Positions 10,701-18,275 are shown, counted from the first letter of the stretch. The stretch is DNA of 55,827 nt from Ramlibacter sp. (GCA_028291885.1 JAQGNJ010000043.1:1-55827); one strand, 5' to 3'. Notes: generated by a model not told the origin, from the letters alone. Numbers and translations are program-made.

Positions 10701-12879
10701 CGATCCAGTGGCTGATCCACCGGTGGAGCACTGGCTGCTGCAGGACCTGGACAGCAATGAGGTGTTCAGCGTCACGCGCGCCCGCGGCCCGGTGCGCGTG
10801 CGGCACGGGCAGGGTTACAGCGTGTTCGAGAGTTCGCGCGACGGCCTGATCGTGGAGGCGACGATGTTCGTCGACCTGGTCCAGGCGGTGAAAATCGTCC
10901 GGGTGCAGCTGCGCAACGATGGCGGCAACCGCCTGCGGCTGCGCGCGCTGGCCCTGGTCGAATGGCAACTCGGCGCCAACCGCGCCGACCGGCGCGGCGT
11001 CCTCACCTGGAAAGCGTCCGACCTCCCTTGTGTGTTCGCGCAGCAGCGCGAGCACCGCGCAGGTTTCGGTGGCCACACGGCATTTGTTTCAATGAACGGC
11101 GCCGTTCGGCCGTCGCAATGGACCGCGGACCGCGGCGAGTTCTTCGACACCGGCGGACGGCTGCGCATGCCTGCAACGCTGGGTGCGCGCAGCGGTCCGG
11201 GCCTGGATCCATGCGCGGCCCTGGCGGGCGACTTCGTGCTGGCGCCGGGCAAAGCCGCAGCGTTCTGCTTCGTGCTTGGTCACGCGACGACGCCTGCCGC
11301 CGCGGAGCAGCTTGCAATCGCCTGGAGCCGGCGCGATCCGCTGGAGTCGCTGGCGCAAGTCAGGCACTGGTGGTCCGACCTGAACGATCGGGTGCAGGTC
11401 GCGACGCCCGACCCGCTATTCGACGCCCTGGTGAACCGCTGGCTTCTGTACCAGACGGTGAGCTGCCGGCTCTGGTCGAAGGCCGGTTTCTACCAGGCCG
11501 GCGGCGCGTCCGGTTTTCGCGACCAGCTGCAGGACGCGATGGCGCTGACGCTCGCCGATCCCGGCCGCCTGCGCGAGCAGATCGTGCTGAACGCATCGCG
11601 GCAGTTCCCCGAAGGCGACGTGCAGCACTGGTGGCACGCACCGGGTGGCGAGGGCGTGCGAACCCATTTCTCCGACGACCTGTTGTGGCTGCCTTATGCC
11701 TGCGCGCACTACCTGCAGGCAACCGGCGATGCGGCACTGCTTGACCAGCAGGTTGCCTTCATCGAGGGGCCGACGATCCCGGCAGGCGCGGAAGACGCTT
11801 ACTACACGCCGCAGACAGCGGCGCAGGGTGCGTCCGTGTACGAACATTGCGCCCGCACCATCGAGCGCAGCCTGAAGGTCGGCACGCACGGGTTGCCGCT
11901 GATGGGAACCGGTGACTGGAACGACGGCATGAACCGTGTCGGGCACGAAGGCCGCGGCGAGTCGGTGTGGCTGGCCTGGTTCCTGTGCGCGGTGGTGGAG
12001 CGCTTCGCGCCGCTGGCGCAGGCCCGCGGCGACAGCGAACGCGCGCGCAGCTGGTTGAGCGCACGCGAGGGCTGGATCGCGGCATTGCATGCCGATGGCT
12101 GGGACGGCGCCTGGTTCCGGCGGGCGTTCTTCGACAATGGCGCGCCGCTGGGCTCGGGCGCGAACAGCGAATGCCGCATCGACCTGATCGCGCAGGCCTG
12201 GGCGGTGCTGTCGGGCGCGTCGACGCCGGCCTATACGCAGCCGGCGCTGGATTCCGTGAAGCAGCAACTGTTCGACGCCGACGCGCGCTTGCTGTTGCTG
12301 CTCACGCCGCCGCTGCAGCACTCCGCGAACAACCCGGGCTACATCCAGGCCTATCCGCCCGGTGTGCGCGAGAATGGCGGGCAATACTCGCACGCCGCGG
12401 TGTGGGGCCTGATGGCGCAGGCGCTCGGCGGCGATGCCGAAGCGGCCTGGGACAGCTTCCAGGCGATCAGCCCGGCGCATCGCAGCCGCAATCCAGAACG
12501 AGCGGCCGCGTACGAACTGGAGCCTTACGTCACCGCCGGCGACATCTACGGCGCCGCGCCCTATGCCGGCCGCGGCGGCTGGAGCTGGTACACCGGATCG
12601 GCGGCGTGGTTGTACCGGGCGGCCGTCGAGACGCTGCTGGGACTGCAGGTGCGTCCCGGCGGGCTGTCGCTGTCGCCGCGGCTTCCGGCGCACTGGCCGT
12701 CATTCGAGCTTCGCCTGAGAGTCCAGGAGCGCGACATCACTCTGCACTGGGAGCGCGACCTGCATCCGGCGCGATTGCTCGAGCCGGACCTGCAGGTGGC
12801 TTGGGGCGAGTGGGTCGAACTGGAGCGGTTGCCGCGGCGGGCGGTGTTGCTGGTTTGCGGCCAGCCGCCACAGGCGTAG
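4726..12879 (+). CDS. Cyclic beta-1,2-glucan synthase-like protein (GT84 + glycoamylase-like + GH94)
   Basis: About 2717 residues, close to the 2800-2900 of NdvB/ChvB/Cgs proteins. The N-terminal region (PIRAELFGLHRFEEHG near residue 45) is soluble. Membrane segments follow near 420-470, 820-870 and 960-990. The GT84 domain (about 500-800) has HRPRRWCETQRRWLGWERKR, the DSD at 636-638, FGTASFSGKGLLNVHAC and HRWTRGDWQ. A glycoamylase-like domain follows (RVQEEALDASYYDLLASES, FMAHHQGMALAAL). Two carbohydrate-phosphorylase parts end with GFRDQLQDAMAL, QFPEGDVQHWWHAP and GDWNDGMNR, whose D2400 region is the GH94 acid site. The inner-membrane enzyme makes cyclic or linear beta-1,2-glucan from UDP-glucose for osmotic adaptation or host contact. 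The start is uncertain: GTG 4726 has no good ribosome site, and the nearest conserved block begins near 4855. Confidence 0.88.
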   Translation: MRYSAQPGCACCWCSPEKADRFAIHRLEALTPYARDILQSAGVPEPPIRAELFGLHRFEEHGRSLALAQVIQEGAAAPGPAFFPRVEENLRALRKAYDQIALTSSSGHYVTPAADWLLDNFHLAEAQLEQIREGVPRRYYAELPKLASAPLAGLPRVYGIAWAYVAHTDSVLNPEIFTAFLNAYQEVGELRLAELWALPTTLRVVLLENLRRMADEIAAGKAARELAHAVGDAAAHVTEAQLDVLDAQMTRRGLRRAWLTQLWQRLPVDGAESSAALGKWMEHNCQDGPALVMESQTAQVAANLTVSNIITTLRLIGQIDWVDLIEPVSRSLQVLRGLPSFSHESELTRQQITRAMEQLARHSHRPELQIAQAAVAIAQTGSTAVEQTAGYYLLGGGSSALAAAMGLPASRARTGRPRLPLYIGAIALGAVVLLFLASHRIDLHGWGAVAFLFLLAWPATEAAASLVHRLLAESLKVHLLPRLELSAGIPAESPVLVAIPTMLNTPAATRSLLQQLERHWLANREQHAQFALLTDWPDADTATVHTDAPLLADALAQVSALNARLPVADGAPPRFLLVHRPRRWCETQRRWLGWERKRGKLEMLVRALATGDWEHFESLAPGLRLQQGIRFVLTLDSDTGLPPGALRELVAIATHPLNAPQVDAATRRVVAGYGILQPRLITPLTPDGRNTGFHRLFAGQAGIDPYNSAVSDVYQDLFGTASFSGKGLLNVHACHAVLDGRLPDQSVLSHDLLEGVIARCGYVSDVTLVEEFPQHPGVAASRLHRWTRGDWQLLPVMRRARAFGIDALGLWKMGDNLRRSLVLPACAVLLALSVFEGSLDPASAIVMVFGALLAGPLLGALAGLVPTRAGIAWRHFFYVGGIELLRTLAAAAWQFSQLAAQAVLLADAVVRSLWRMAVSRRKLLEWTTAAQAQAAARHDLVSFLRQHAPASLLCAGLAIASLVWGEYPVAGVLLFTFWACSPVTGWWSARVTGARPLDALRDRDRIYLQELARDTWRFFERCVGAEDNHLPPDNLQLVPEATIAHRTSPTNIGLYLLAVCCAREFGWISTGELTGRLQATLDTLERLPKQRGHLLNWYDTRTLEILRPAYLSTVDSGNLAGLLLTVAQACEALAHGGADGNAARAALVAIAARARALCMAMDFRCLYDGKRHLFHIGLRVQEEALDASYYDLLASESRLTSLLAIAKGDVPRRHWGALGRPFLSVGVTAGLKSWSGSMFEYLMPSLLMPEPVGGLLHSACRAAVAEQRAAGTALGLPWGISESAYFAQDHSLAFQYGPFGAARLALRRTPPGDRVIAPYATLLATMFDPRESTGNLQRLQELGGRGELGMFESLDFTASRQPAAQRYSVVETFMAHHQGMALAALCNVLCGDAPRRWFSADAMVMAHEVLLHESTPRQIVKSADPRPPPEPGPSAQAPVVQARKVNPLSAGWKPTHLLSNGRYSVALRANGAGVSRWRGQNITRWRDDLLRDEYGSFFFIRREERHALVSLTSSPAPGANWRYQARFMADRVQFDAQGDDIASEVTVLVSPEDDTELRIVTLRNTGRIAFTCELVSSFEPVLAAAAADEAHPAFSNLFIQSSWQPQSRALVMTRRPRLQGDPEIAAAHFLAGVEGDVVSVDCITDRRVFRGRNRSVAAPALATQRFHHDGAPVNGLDPVACLRVRVRLAPGALARLTFATTAAQQESELAARIDSYLQPMHVDRAVRMAATLAQVRLRDLGLSPEQNLALQDLTTALMYSAPRATTERGPLDQRQLWRFGLSGDKPIVLVRVHSADGIPLLHSLLRAQPWWSFGGLPVDVVVLNSEPNSYLMPLQRDILALRDRLLQAVQNSFPRSEAAGFFLLREQEVAASEKAALVGLARVILTADGRPLEVQAAALRELWARPAPQPAAPVAKTIEADAIGPAAVATPTGRFDAASGEFRFELGTGQTTPRPWVNVIANSGFGFQVSEAGSGYTWAVNSRLHQLTAWSNDPVADPPVEHWLLQDLDSNEVFSVTRARGPVRVRHGQGYSVFESSRDGLIVEATMFVDLVQAVKIVRVQLRNDGGNRLRLRALALVEWQLGANRADRRGVLTWKASDLPCVFAQQREHRAGFGGHTAFVSMNGAVRPSQWTADRGEFFDTGGRLRMPATLGARSGPGLDPCAALAGDFVLAPGKAAAFCFVLGHATTPAAAEQLAIAWSRRDPLESLAQVRHWWSDLNDRVQVATPDPLFDALVNRWLLYQTVSCRLWSKAGFYQAGGASGFRDQLQDAMALTLADPGRLREQIVLNASRQFPEGDVQHWWHAPGGEGVRTHFSDDLLWLPYACAHYLQATGDAALLDQQVAFIEGPTIPAGAEDAYYTPQTAAQGASVYEHCARTIERSLKVGTHGLPLMGTGDWNDGMNRVGHEGRGESVWLAWFLCAVVERFAPLAQARGDSERARSWLSAREGWIAALHADGWDGAWFRRAFFDNGAPLGSGANSECRIDLIAQAWAVLSGASTPAYTQPALDSVKQQLFDADARLLLLLTPPLQHSANNPGYIQAYPPGVRENGGQYSHAAVWGLMAQALGGDAEAAWDSFQAISPAHRSRNPERAAAYELEPYVTAGDIYGAAPYAGRGGWSWYTGSAAWLYRAAVETLLGLQVRPGGLSLSPRLPAHWPSFELRLRVQERDITLHWERDLHPARLLEPDLQVAWGEWVELERLPRRAVLLVCGQPPQA

Positions 12880-12974
12880 CGGAGCGTTCCCACGCAAGCT
12901 CAAACGCTTTCCGACCGGGCGTCGGCGGCATCGACCCCTGCCGGGAGCCGAAGGCCGCGTGAATGTGATTGCTC
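12880..12974. other. Intergenic space before the doxX FNR box
   Basis: Between the glucan synthase stop and the FNR box I see no gene. GC-rich partial inverted pairs occur around 12925-12955, but no U-run follows them, so I do not call a terminator. Confidence 0.4.
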
Positions 12975-12988
12975 TTGATATTAGTCAA
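12975..12988 (+). promoter_or_regulatory. FNR/Anr-type box upstream of doxX
   Basis: TTGATATTAGTCAA matches TTGAT-N4-ATCAA at 9 of 10 positions. Its centre (12981.5) is 60.5 bases before the doxX ATG. A class II FNR promoter, with the site centred at -41.5, would start transcription near 13023 and leave a leader of about 19 bases. The same geometry is seen ahead of ccoN and hemN. Confidence 0.75.
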
Positions 12989-13041
12989 GCCGGGTGGCGC
13001 CGCGCAGCCTGAACATCGGACCTTCATCCAAGGAGCACTCC

Positions 13042-13506
13042 ATGTTTCTCTCCAAAGCAGACTTTCGCATATCCGCCAGCAACTTCGACCTGACGCAAGG
13101 CTGGAACATCCTGCGGATCATTTCTGGCGCGTTCATGTTTCCTCACGCGGCGAGCAAGTTCACGGCTGGCGCGCTGTCCGTGGGCACCGTGGGATTTTTC
13201 TCCAAGGCGGGATTCCAGCCGCCAGAATTCTGGGTCTGGCTTGCGGCCATCGTCGAAGTCCTGGCCGGGGCTGCGCTGGTGCTCGGCATCTGCACCCGGT
13301 ATGCGTCGGTTGCCGCTGCCGGCGCGCTGGCGGTTGCGGTCTACGCACTGCAGACGGTCAAGGGATTCGGCTGGACATGGAATACGGGCGGCTACGAATA
13401 CCCGGTGTTCTGGGGGCTCGTCTGCGTCGCAATCGCGATCGAGGCCTGGAAAGCCGAGTACGCCACCATCGCGCGTCCGGCCATGGGCTTGCCGAGGTTT
13501 GCCTGA
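13042..13506 (+). CDS. DoxX family membrane protein
   Basis: 154 residues with four predicted membrane segments and the DoxX pattern: GWNILRIISGAFMFPHAASK near the N-terminus, then FWVWLAAIVEVLAGAALVLG and a C-terminal hydrophobic pair around GYEYPVFWGLVCVAIAIEA. DoxX-like proteins are inner-membrane proteins, several of them tied to thiol or redox stress; the substrate here is unknown. ATG 13042 is chosen because AAGGAG ends six bases before it. The preceding FNR box suggests induction at low oxygen, which fits the rest of the island. It appears to be a single-gene unit. Confidence 0.85.
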   Translation: MFLSKADFRISASNFDLTQGWNILRIISGAFMFPHAASKFTAGALSVGTVGFFSKAGFQPPEFWVWLAAIVEVLAGAALVLGICTRYASVAAAGALAVAVYALQTVKGFGWTWNTGGYEYPVFWGLVCVAIAIEAWKAEYATIARPAMGLPRFA

Positions 13507-13825
13507 CGCCAGCGTGAACCCCGGACTCCGCCACGACGGGCGAACCCGGCCCCGCAATTGCATGAGTGTCCACCGTTTGTGCCCTTGCGTCTTCGCAGTC
13601 GCCCGCCACCGGAGTCGCGGGTGACCGTTTGGTGCCTGGGTCACTGGGGTTGCTGTCGTTCCTGGCGGGCTTCAGGGGTCACCGCGCTGTTCGCAACCGG
13701 CGGGGCCGGCTCGGCAGCAGCTTCCAGTCGGATTTATGCGGCGTTCATCTGCCTGCGTGCGGTGCCGCACAGAACAAGGAGGGGACGGTGGCTAGAGTCG
13801 ATGGCAGCTCACAGGAGGCCACGGC
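13507..13825. other. Intergenic stretch with a possible short leader frame
   Basis: No recognisable gene. A frame open from GTG 13566 to 13829 gives an 87-residue sequence without family features. Inside it, GTG 13788 has a perfect AAGGAGG eight bases upstream and encodes only 13 residues before a TGA that overlaps the next gene's ATG (ATGA at 13826-13829). This could be a translated leader that couples to the following gene, or chance. Confidence 0.35.
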
Positions 13826-14116
13826 ATGACTCCAACCGCTACGCAGACTCGCTCATTCACGCAATGGCGTCGGGTCGCCGACAAATTACTGGAGCTCGAA
13901 ACCGCCTTTTCGCAGGCCAAAACGGCTTCGTCCTCGCACTCTTCATCCGCGCTGTCAGAGCTTGAAGCCGCGGTGATCAAGATGCGCCAAACTTCGGACG
14001 GGCTGTTCGCGATCGCCATGGCCGAATCCGCCCGCGATCGTTTGCGGGCAGAACAGGCCTTGCCGGCGGGCACGAGCATGCCTGTCGCTGGCTCCAACAA
14101 GTCGACGCCCGCCTGA
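13826..14116 (+). CDS. Conserved-looking small hypothetical protein
   Basis: 96 residues, starting MTPTATQTRSFTQWRRVADK, with an ACAGGAGG ribosome site eight bases before ATG 13826. The sequence is mostly polar and helical (LLELETAFSQAK, SALSELEAAVIKMRQTSDGL) and has no membrane segment, cysteine or known motif. I do not recognise the family. It stands alone on the plus strand between doxX and a convergent broken kinase. Good ribosome site and amphipathic helix composition argue that it is translated, but no function can be assigned. Confidence 0.6.
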   Translation: MTPTATQTRSFTQWRRVADKLLELETAFSQAKTASSSHSSSALSELEAAVIKMRQTSDGLFAIAMAESARDRLRAEQALPAGTSMPVAGSNKSTPA

Positions 14117-14138
14117 GGCGCACCGCGCGGCAGGATTT

Positions 14139-14619
14139 TCAGGCAGCAGGAAACCGCGGGATCGTCACGGTGAACGTCGTTCCCGACCCGGCCGCGGACT
14201 CCACTGTCAGCGTCCCACCGTGCGAGCGGACGATTTCCTTGCAGATGTACAGGCCCAGCCCCAGGCCGGACGGCTCGCGCCGTTCGCCGGCGGTGTTTGT
14301 CTGCGACCCGCGGGCCAGGGGCTCGAAAATCCGCGCAAGATCATGCGGCGCGATCGTCGTGCCGTCGTTATGCACCGAGAACGAGACGTCGTCCGGCGAC
14401 GCCCACATCCTCAGCGTAACGGTCCCGCTGCGCGAACCGTAAAGAAAGGCGTTGCCCAGAAGATTGGACAACAACTGGCCCATTCGCCCTTCGTCCCAGC
14501 TGCCGTTGAAATCGCCTGCACGCTCAAACAGGAGGTTCGTGGACGACCGTTGCCGCGAACTCGTCCCAGGCCAGCAGGATCTGCTCGGCGTTCTGGACGA
14601 GGAATGCGGATAGGCTCAT
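14139..14619 (-). pseudogene. Internally deleted sensor histidine kinase (RsbRD N-terminus + HATPase_c)
   Basis: The leftward frame from ATG 14619 reads MSLSAFLVQNAEQILLAWDE, then FAATVVHEPPV and a stop. That is the start typical of kinases with an RsbRD-like N-terminal domain. Within a few bases another frame continues as AGDFNGSWDEGRMGQLLSNL, LGNAFLYGS, HNDGTTIAPHDLARIFEPL, SGLGLGLYICKEIVRSHGG and SAAGSGTTFTVTIPR, which are the N, G1 and G2 boxes of a HATPase_c domain. Sensor/dimerisation parts and the H-box, several hundred residues in intact relatives, are deleted. The product cannot be a working kinase. It probably once belonged to the nearby stress/low-oxygen signalling set. Confidence 0.8.
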
Positions 14620-14768
14620 TGCTGGCTCGGCACCGATTTTATCGGGCGTTCGTCAAACCCGGGGGGTCACGGCCTGGGTGGACGATCGCCATCCGCACGC
14701 GCCGAAAGCGTGGCGCAAAGAGCTGCCGGAGATCGCCTCTGCGGCAGAGAGGGCGTCGGGCCTGAAAA

Positions 14769-15283
14769 TCAGGCTGCGAGCTTGAACTCGGCCTGCTTGG
14801 CCCGCCCACGCCAGTAGACCCGCGGCCCGTCGGCAAAAACAAAGGCCAACTCGCCCGCCATCGGGATGAGCATGCCGCCCTGGACGGCGTAGGCCGAGAA
14901 CCGTCCCTGCCACGGCATGAAGTGGGCCACGCCGTTTTTGTCGTCGTGATAGCGCCTGGGCGCAAAGATCGAATCGACCGTTCCATCGGCGGGCCGTCCT
15001 CCTTCAGGTGCATCTCGCCTTCGACGCCGGAGCGGGTCGACGCGATCATCGGCTGGCCGTCCGTCAGCACGGCGCGAAAGAAGCGCTGCACCGGCGGCGG
15101 CAGGCCATCGACGATGTGCGCGTCGTATGTCGCAGGCTGGATCGGCAGGCGCGCTGAATCGATCCGGGAATGGAGCGCGATCGTGCCGCGCTGCCAGCTC
15201 CACCGGCCGTAAGCCACTGCGGCGACCAGGCAGAGCGCGAGGAGCAGGATGAGGAGCAGGATGAGGAGCGCGGCGGCCTTCAA
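14769..15283 (-). pseudogene. Frameshifted and deleted DUF6544-type membrane-anchored protein
   Basis: The leftward frame begins at about 15283 (TTG overlapping the usp stop) with a leucine-rich membrane segment and continues AHIVDGLPPPVQRFFRAVLT and DGQPMIAS, the family start. Near 14975 the frame shifts to one reading GVAHFMPWQGRFSAYAVQGG, then MLIPMAGELAFVF and VYWRGRAKQAEF, the family C-terminus (PWxGRFxxY, GExxW, YWRGR). Roughly the middle third of a normal protein of about 280 residues is missing. A short GAGCAGGATGAG repetition at 15238-15268 is simply the codon pattern of the leucine-rich anchor. It is the last member of the usp-dass operon and is dead. Confidence 0.7.
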
Positions 15284-15735
15284 TCCGCGGCCGGTCCGCG
15301 CACCAGCAACACCGGGACCGGCGAGCTGCGCACGATCTGTTCGGCGCCGCTGCCCAGCACCATGCGTTCGACGCCACGGCGGCCGTGCGTGCCCAGCACG
15401 ATCAGGTTCGCATTCCAGTCCAGCGCCTGCCTGGCGACGCGCTCGCTCAGCCGGCCGTCGAGGGTGTCGAACAGCACCGTTTCCACAGGCACGCCGCTTT
15501 TCTCGACCAGCGCGCGCGCTTTGTTCAGGACAGCCTGGCCGGCCTCCTTCATGACGCCCCGGATGTCCGCCGACATGGTGCCGAAGCCATCGGTCCCCAT
15601 CACGAACGGCATGTCGTCGACGACGTGCAGCAGCTGCACGCGGGCGCCGGTCAGTTTGGCCAGCTTCACAGCTTCGGCCAGGCCGGCGCCGGAGGTCGGG
15701 CTGCCGTCGACGGGAACGAGGATTCTTTCGTACAT
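15280..15735 (-). CDS. Universal stress protein (UspA family)
   Basis: 151 residues starting MYERILVPVDGSPTSGAGL. It has the full ATP-binding signature GTHGRRGVERMVLGSGAEQ (G-x2-G-x9-G-S) before the C-terminal VPVLLVRG strand. Proteins of this type bind ATP, dimerise in the cytosol and promote survival under starvation or low oxygen. Start ATG 15735 is preceded by AAGGTGG on the leftward strand. It lies 26 bases behind the DASS transporter stop and appears to be in one operon with it and the two other Usp genes, transcribed from the FNR box at 18332. Confidence 0.93.
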   Translation of the reverse strand: MYERILVPVDGSPTSGAGLAEAVKLAKLTGARVQLLHVVDDMPFVMGTDGFGTMSADIRGVMKEAGQAVLNKARALVEKSGVPVETVLFDTLDGRLSERVARQALDWNANLIVLGTHGRRGVERMVLGSGAEQIVRSSPVPVLLVRGPAAD

Positions 15736-15761
15736 GGTGTCCACCTTTTTGCGGTTCGGGA

Positions 15762-17315
15762 TCAGGGCGCCGTGCTCATGTACCCCATCCAGGGCCAGTA
15801 AGTCAGCGAGAAAAGGACCAGCAGGATCGCCGCGGCCAGCGTGATCACGAGGCCGGTGCGGATGAAGTCGCGCGAATCGAAGGTGCCGGTGCCGTAGGCG
15901 ATCATGTTCTGCGGGGCGTTGACCGGCAGGATGAAGCCGAAGCTCACCACGAACTGCAGCAGCATCGTCATGCCGATGATGTTGATGCCGGGCGTCTTCA
16001 CCTGCAACAGCACGCTGATGACGATCGGGATCATCGCCGAGGCCAGGGCTGTGGCGCTGGCGAAGCCCAGGTGGATGACGATCAGGAACAGCGACAGCAG
16101 CATCAGGATCGCGAACGCGCTGGCGTCCTGCAAGCCCAGGTGCTGCACGATCAGGTTGGCGAGCCAGCCGGCGGCGTTGGTCCGCAGCAGGGCGGTGCCG
16201 ATGCTGATGCCCACGGCGAACAGGATCACCGTCCCCCACGGGAAGCCGCGCTGCGATTCCTTCCAGTTCATGACGCCGGTCCGGGGCATCAGCATCAGCG
16301 CGACTGCGACGATGGTGGTGGAGGAGGTGTCGAAGTCGTGCAGCACCTTCTCGGTCGACCAGAACCCCAGCAGCACCAGCACGATCAGCAGCAGCTTCCA
16401 CTCGTTCCACGTCATGCGGCCCATCGCACCGAGCTGTTCGCGGATCGCGGCGCGGCCGCCGGCGATCTCCTTCATTTCGGGACGCATCATCCGGGTCATG
16501 ATGAAGTAGACCGCGACGCTGAGCAGTGCCGAGAACGGCGCGCCGGCGATGAACCATTCCATCCACGTGATGCTGGTGCCGAACTGCTTTTCGATGAAGC
16601 CGACCGCGACCATGTTCTGCGCCGCCGCCGTCTTGATGCCGACGTTCCAAACGCTCGCGGTCTGGGCCGCCGTGATGACCAGCAGGCCGGCGAAGCGGCT
16701 GCGCTTGTCGACCTTGAAGGCGAGGATGAAGCCCATCATGATCGGCACCAGGCAGGCCACGCGCGCCGTGGTGCTGGGAACGATGAACGACAGCAGGAAG
16801 CCGACGACCATCGCGCCGACGACGATGTGGTTGGTGCGCGCATCGACCTTCGACAGGACGACGAGGGCGATGCGGCGATCCAGTCCGGTGACCGTCATGG
16901 CGGCGGCGATGAAGCAGGCGGCCGCGACTAGGGCCACCGCGCTGTTCGAAAATCCGGACAGGGCGATCCCCAGCGCAGAGGCGGTGCCGATGTCGCCCGC
17001 CGGCTTGGCCGCATCCGGCGCCAGCGCCAGCAGGAAGATCATCAGGCCCGCGATCACGATGCCGCTGACGGCGTAGTCCAGCGCTTCGGTCATCCACACG
17101 ATGATGGCGAAGGCCAGGATGCCGAGCATCGCCTGTCCGGATTGCGGCAGTCCCGCGGGCGCGGGCATGGCGACGACGATCAGCAGCGCGAGGAGGGCGA
17201 CCAGCAAGCCGGTGCGCCTGACCAGGTCCGTGCCTGGTGGCCGCAGCGGGACGGATGCGGCAGCGGCCGGCGCAATCGGGAGGGCGACGGTATTCATGCG
17301 AGTGGCTCTGGCCAT
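15762..17315 (-). CDS. DASS (SLC13) family anion:sodium symporter
   Basis: 517 residues from 17315, or 511 from the in-frame ATG at 17297 (MNTVALPIAP); neither has a strong ribosome site. About 12 hydrophobic segments are visible. Family marks include IVPSTTARVACLVPIMMGF in the first half and LPVNAPQNMIAYGTGTF in the second, the paired substrate/sodium-site loops. It most likely imports dicarboxylates or sulfate-like anions across the inner membrane. Its place between three universal stress genes behind an FNR box points to dicarboxylate handling at low oxygen, which is inference. A 33-residue scrap homologous to its C-terminus lies at 37658-37756. Confidence 0.88.
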   Translation of the reverse strand: MARATRMNTVALPIAPAAAASVPLRPPGTDLVRRTGLLVALLALLIVVAMPAPAGLPQSGQAMLGILAFAIIVWMTEALDYAVSGIVIAGLMIFLLALAPDAAKPAGDIGTASALGIALSGFSNSAVALVAAACFIAAAMTVTGLDRRIALVVLSKVDARTNHIVVGAMVVGFLLSFIVPSTTARVACLVPIMMGFILAFKVDKRSRFAGLLVITAAQTASVWNVGIKTAAAQNMVAVGFIEKQFGTSITWMEWFIAGAPFSALLSVAVYFIMTRMMRPEMKEIAGGRAAIREQLGAMGRMTWNEWKLLLIVLVLLGFWSTEKVLHDFDTSSTTIVAVALMLMPRTGVMNWKESQRGFPWGTVILFAVGISIGTALLRTNAAGWLANLIVQHLGLQDASAFAILMLLSLFLIVIHLGFASATALASAMIPIVISVLLQVKTPGINIIGMTMLLQFVVSFGFILPVNAPQNMIAYGTGTFDSRDFIRTGLVITLAAAILLVLFSLTYWPWMGYMSTAP

Positions 17316-17393
17316 GCCTCGATGATCGCTTTCGCGTCCACCCGCTTCGACTGCAGGGTCTTCAGTGGCATCGGAGTGCTTTCATGGGAAGTG

Positions 17394-17816
17394 TCATTTC
17401 ACCAGCAGCACGGGCACTTCGCTGCGCGCGACCACGCGTTGCGAGATGCTGCCCATGAAGAAGCGGGCTGCCAGGTTGTGGCCATGCGTTCCCATGACGA
17501 TCATCTTCGCGTTTTCCGCGGTGGCCGCATTCAGGATCTCGTCGCACGGCGACCCGATCACCCACCTGCAGCGGTAAGGAATCTCGTGGCGCTTCAGGAA
17601 GGCGTCGATCGGCGCCAGCACGGCGTCGGCTTCTTCCCGGTGGTAGTCCGCTACGGTATCGGCGGGGACCATCCCCTTCACCCGCGGTGGGAGCGATGGC
17701 TGCACATGCAGCACGACCAGTTCGTCGTTCGCGCCGGCAACGCCTTCGTGCGTGACGAGGAAGGCGAGCGCCTTCTTGGTGAACGCGCTGCCGTCGGCAG
17801 CAAGCAGGATCTTCAT
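17394..17816 (-). CDS. Universal stress protein (UspA family)
   Basis: 140 residues: MKILLAADGSAFTKKALAFL at the start, and the nucleotide loop GTHGHNLAARFFMGSISQRV followed by EVPVLLVK at the end, so ATP binding is likely. Start ATG 17816 follows a clear AAGGAG ribosome site. It is separated by 15 bases from the upstream Usp gene and by 79 bases from the transporter downstream. The sequence differs clearly from its two Usp neighbours, so the three are diverged paralogues and not recent copies. Confidence 0.93.
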   Translation of the reverse strand: MKILLAADGSAFTKKALAFLVTHEGVAGANDELVVLHVQPSLPPRVKGMVPADTVADYHREEADAVLAPIDAFLKRHEIPYRCRWVIGSPCDEILNAATAENAKMIVMGTHGHNLAARFFMGSISQRVVARSEVPVLLVK

Positions 17817-17831
17817 CTGGATCTCCTTCGT

Positions 17832-18275
17832 TCAGCGCAGCACAAGGACCGGCAGCTTGCTGTGCGTCAGCACGTGCTGGGTTTCGCTTCCCAGCAGCAC
17901 GCGCTTGATGCCCTTGCGGCCGTGCGAGGCCATCACGATCAGGTCGCACTTGTGCTTCCTGGCGGCGGAGATGACCGACTCCGCGACGAGGTCCGAGCGC
18001 GCCAGGACGCCCTTGGCCTTGACGCCGCCGGCTTCCGCGGCCTTCTGCACCTCATCGACCACGGCCTGCCCCTTGTCGGCCCACTGCTTCTCGGTGCGTG
18101 CGACTTCGGAGTTGGACACCGGGATCCCGCCTTCGAAATAGCTCATGGGGTAGCGCGGGACGACATACAGCGCCACCAGTTCCGCGCCGCTGGCCGCGGC
18201 CTGCTCGATTGCGCTGTTCACGGCCTTTTTCGACAGCGCCGAGCCGTCGGTGGGAACGAGGATGCGTTGGTACAT
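17832..18275 (-). CDS. Universal stress protein (UspA family), first gene of the leftward operon
   Basis: 147 residues starting MYQRILVPTDGSALSKKAVN. The C-terminal loop reads MASHGRKGIKRVLLGSETQH, with Ala at the first Gly position of the G-x2-G-x9-G-S signature. ATG 18275 is preferred over an upstream in-frame start at 18320 because GGAGAAAACC lies directly before it. The FNR box at 18332-18345 is centred 63.5 bases upstream, the right place for class II activation on the minus strand. Usp proteins are classic members of FNR/Anr regulons, so the regulatory inference is strong. Confidence 0.93.
   Translation of the reverse strand: MYQRILVPTDGSALSKKAVNSAIEQAAASGAELVALYVVPRYPMSYFEGGIPVSNSEVARTEKQWADKGQAVVDEVQKAAEAGGVKAKGVLARSDLVAESVISAARKHKCDLIVMASHGRKGIKRVLLGSETQHVLTHSKLPVLVLR

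Noticed and set aside
15238-15268. Tandem GAGCAGGATGAG-like repeats.
   Set aside because: They encode the leucine-rich membrane anchor of the DUF6544 pseudogene on the minus strand; low-complexity coding sequence.
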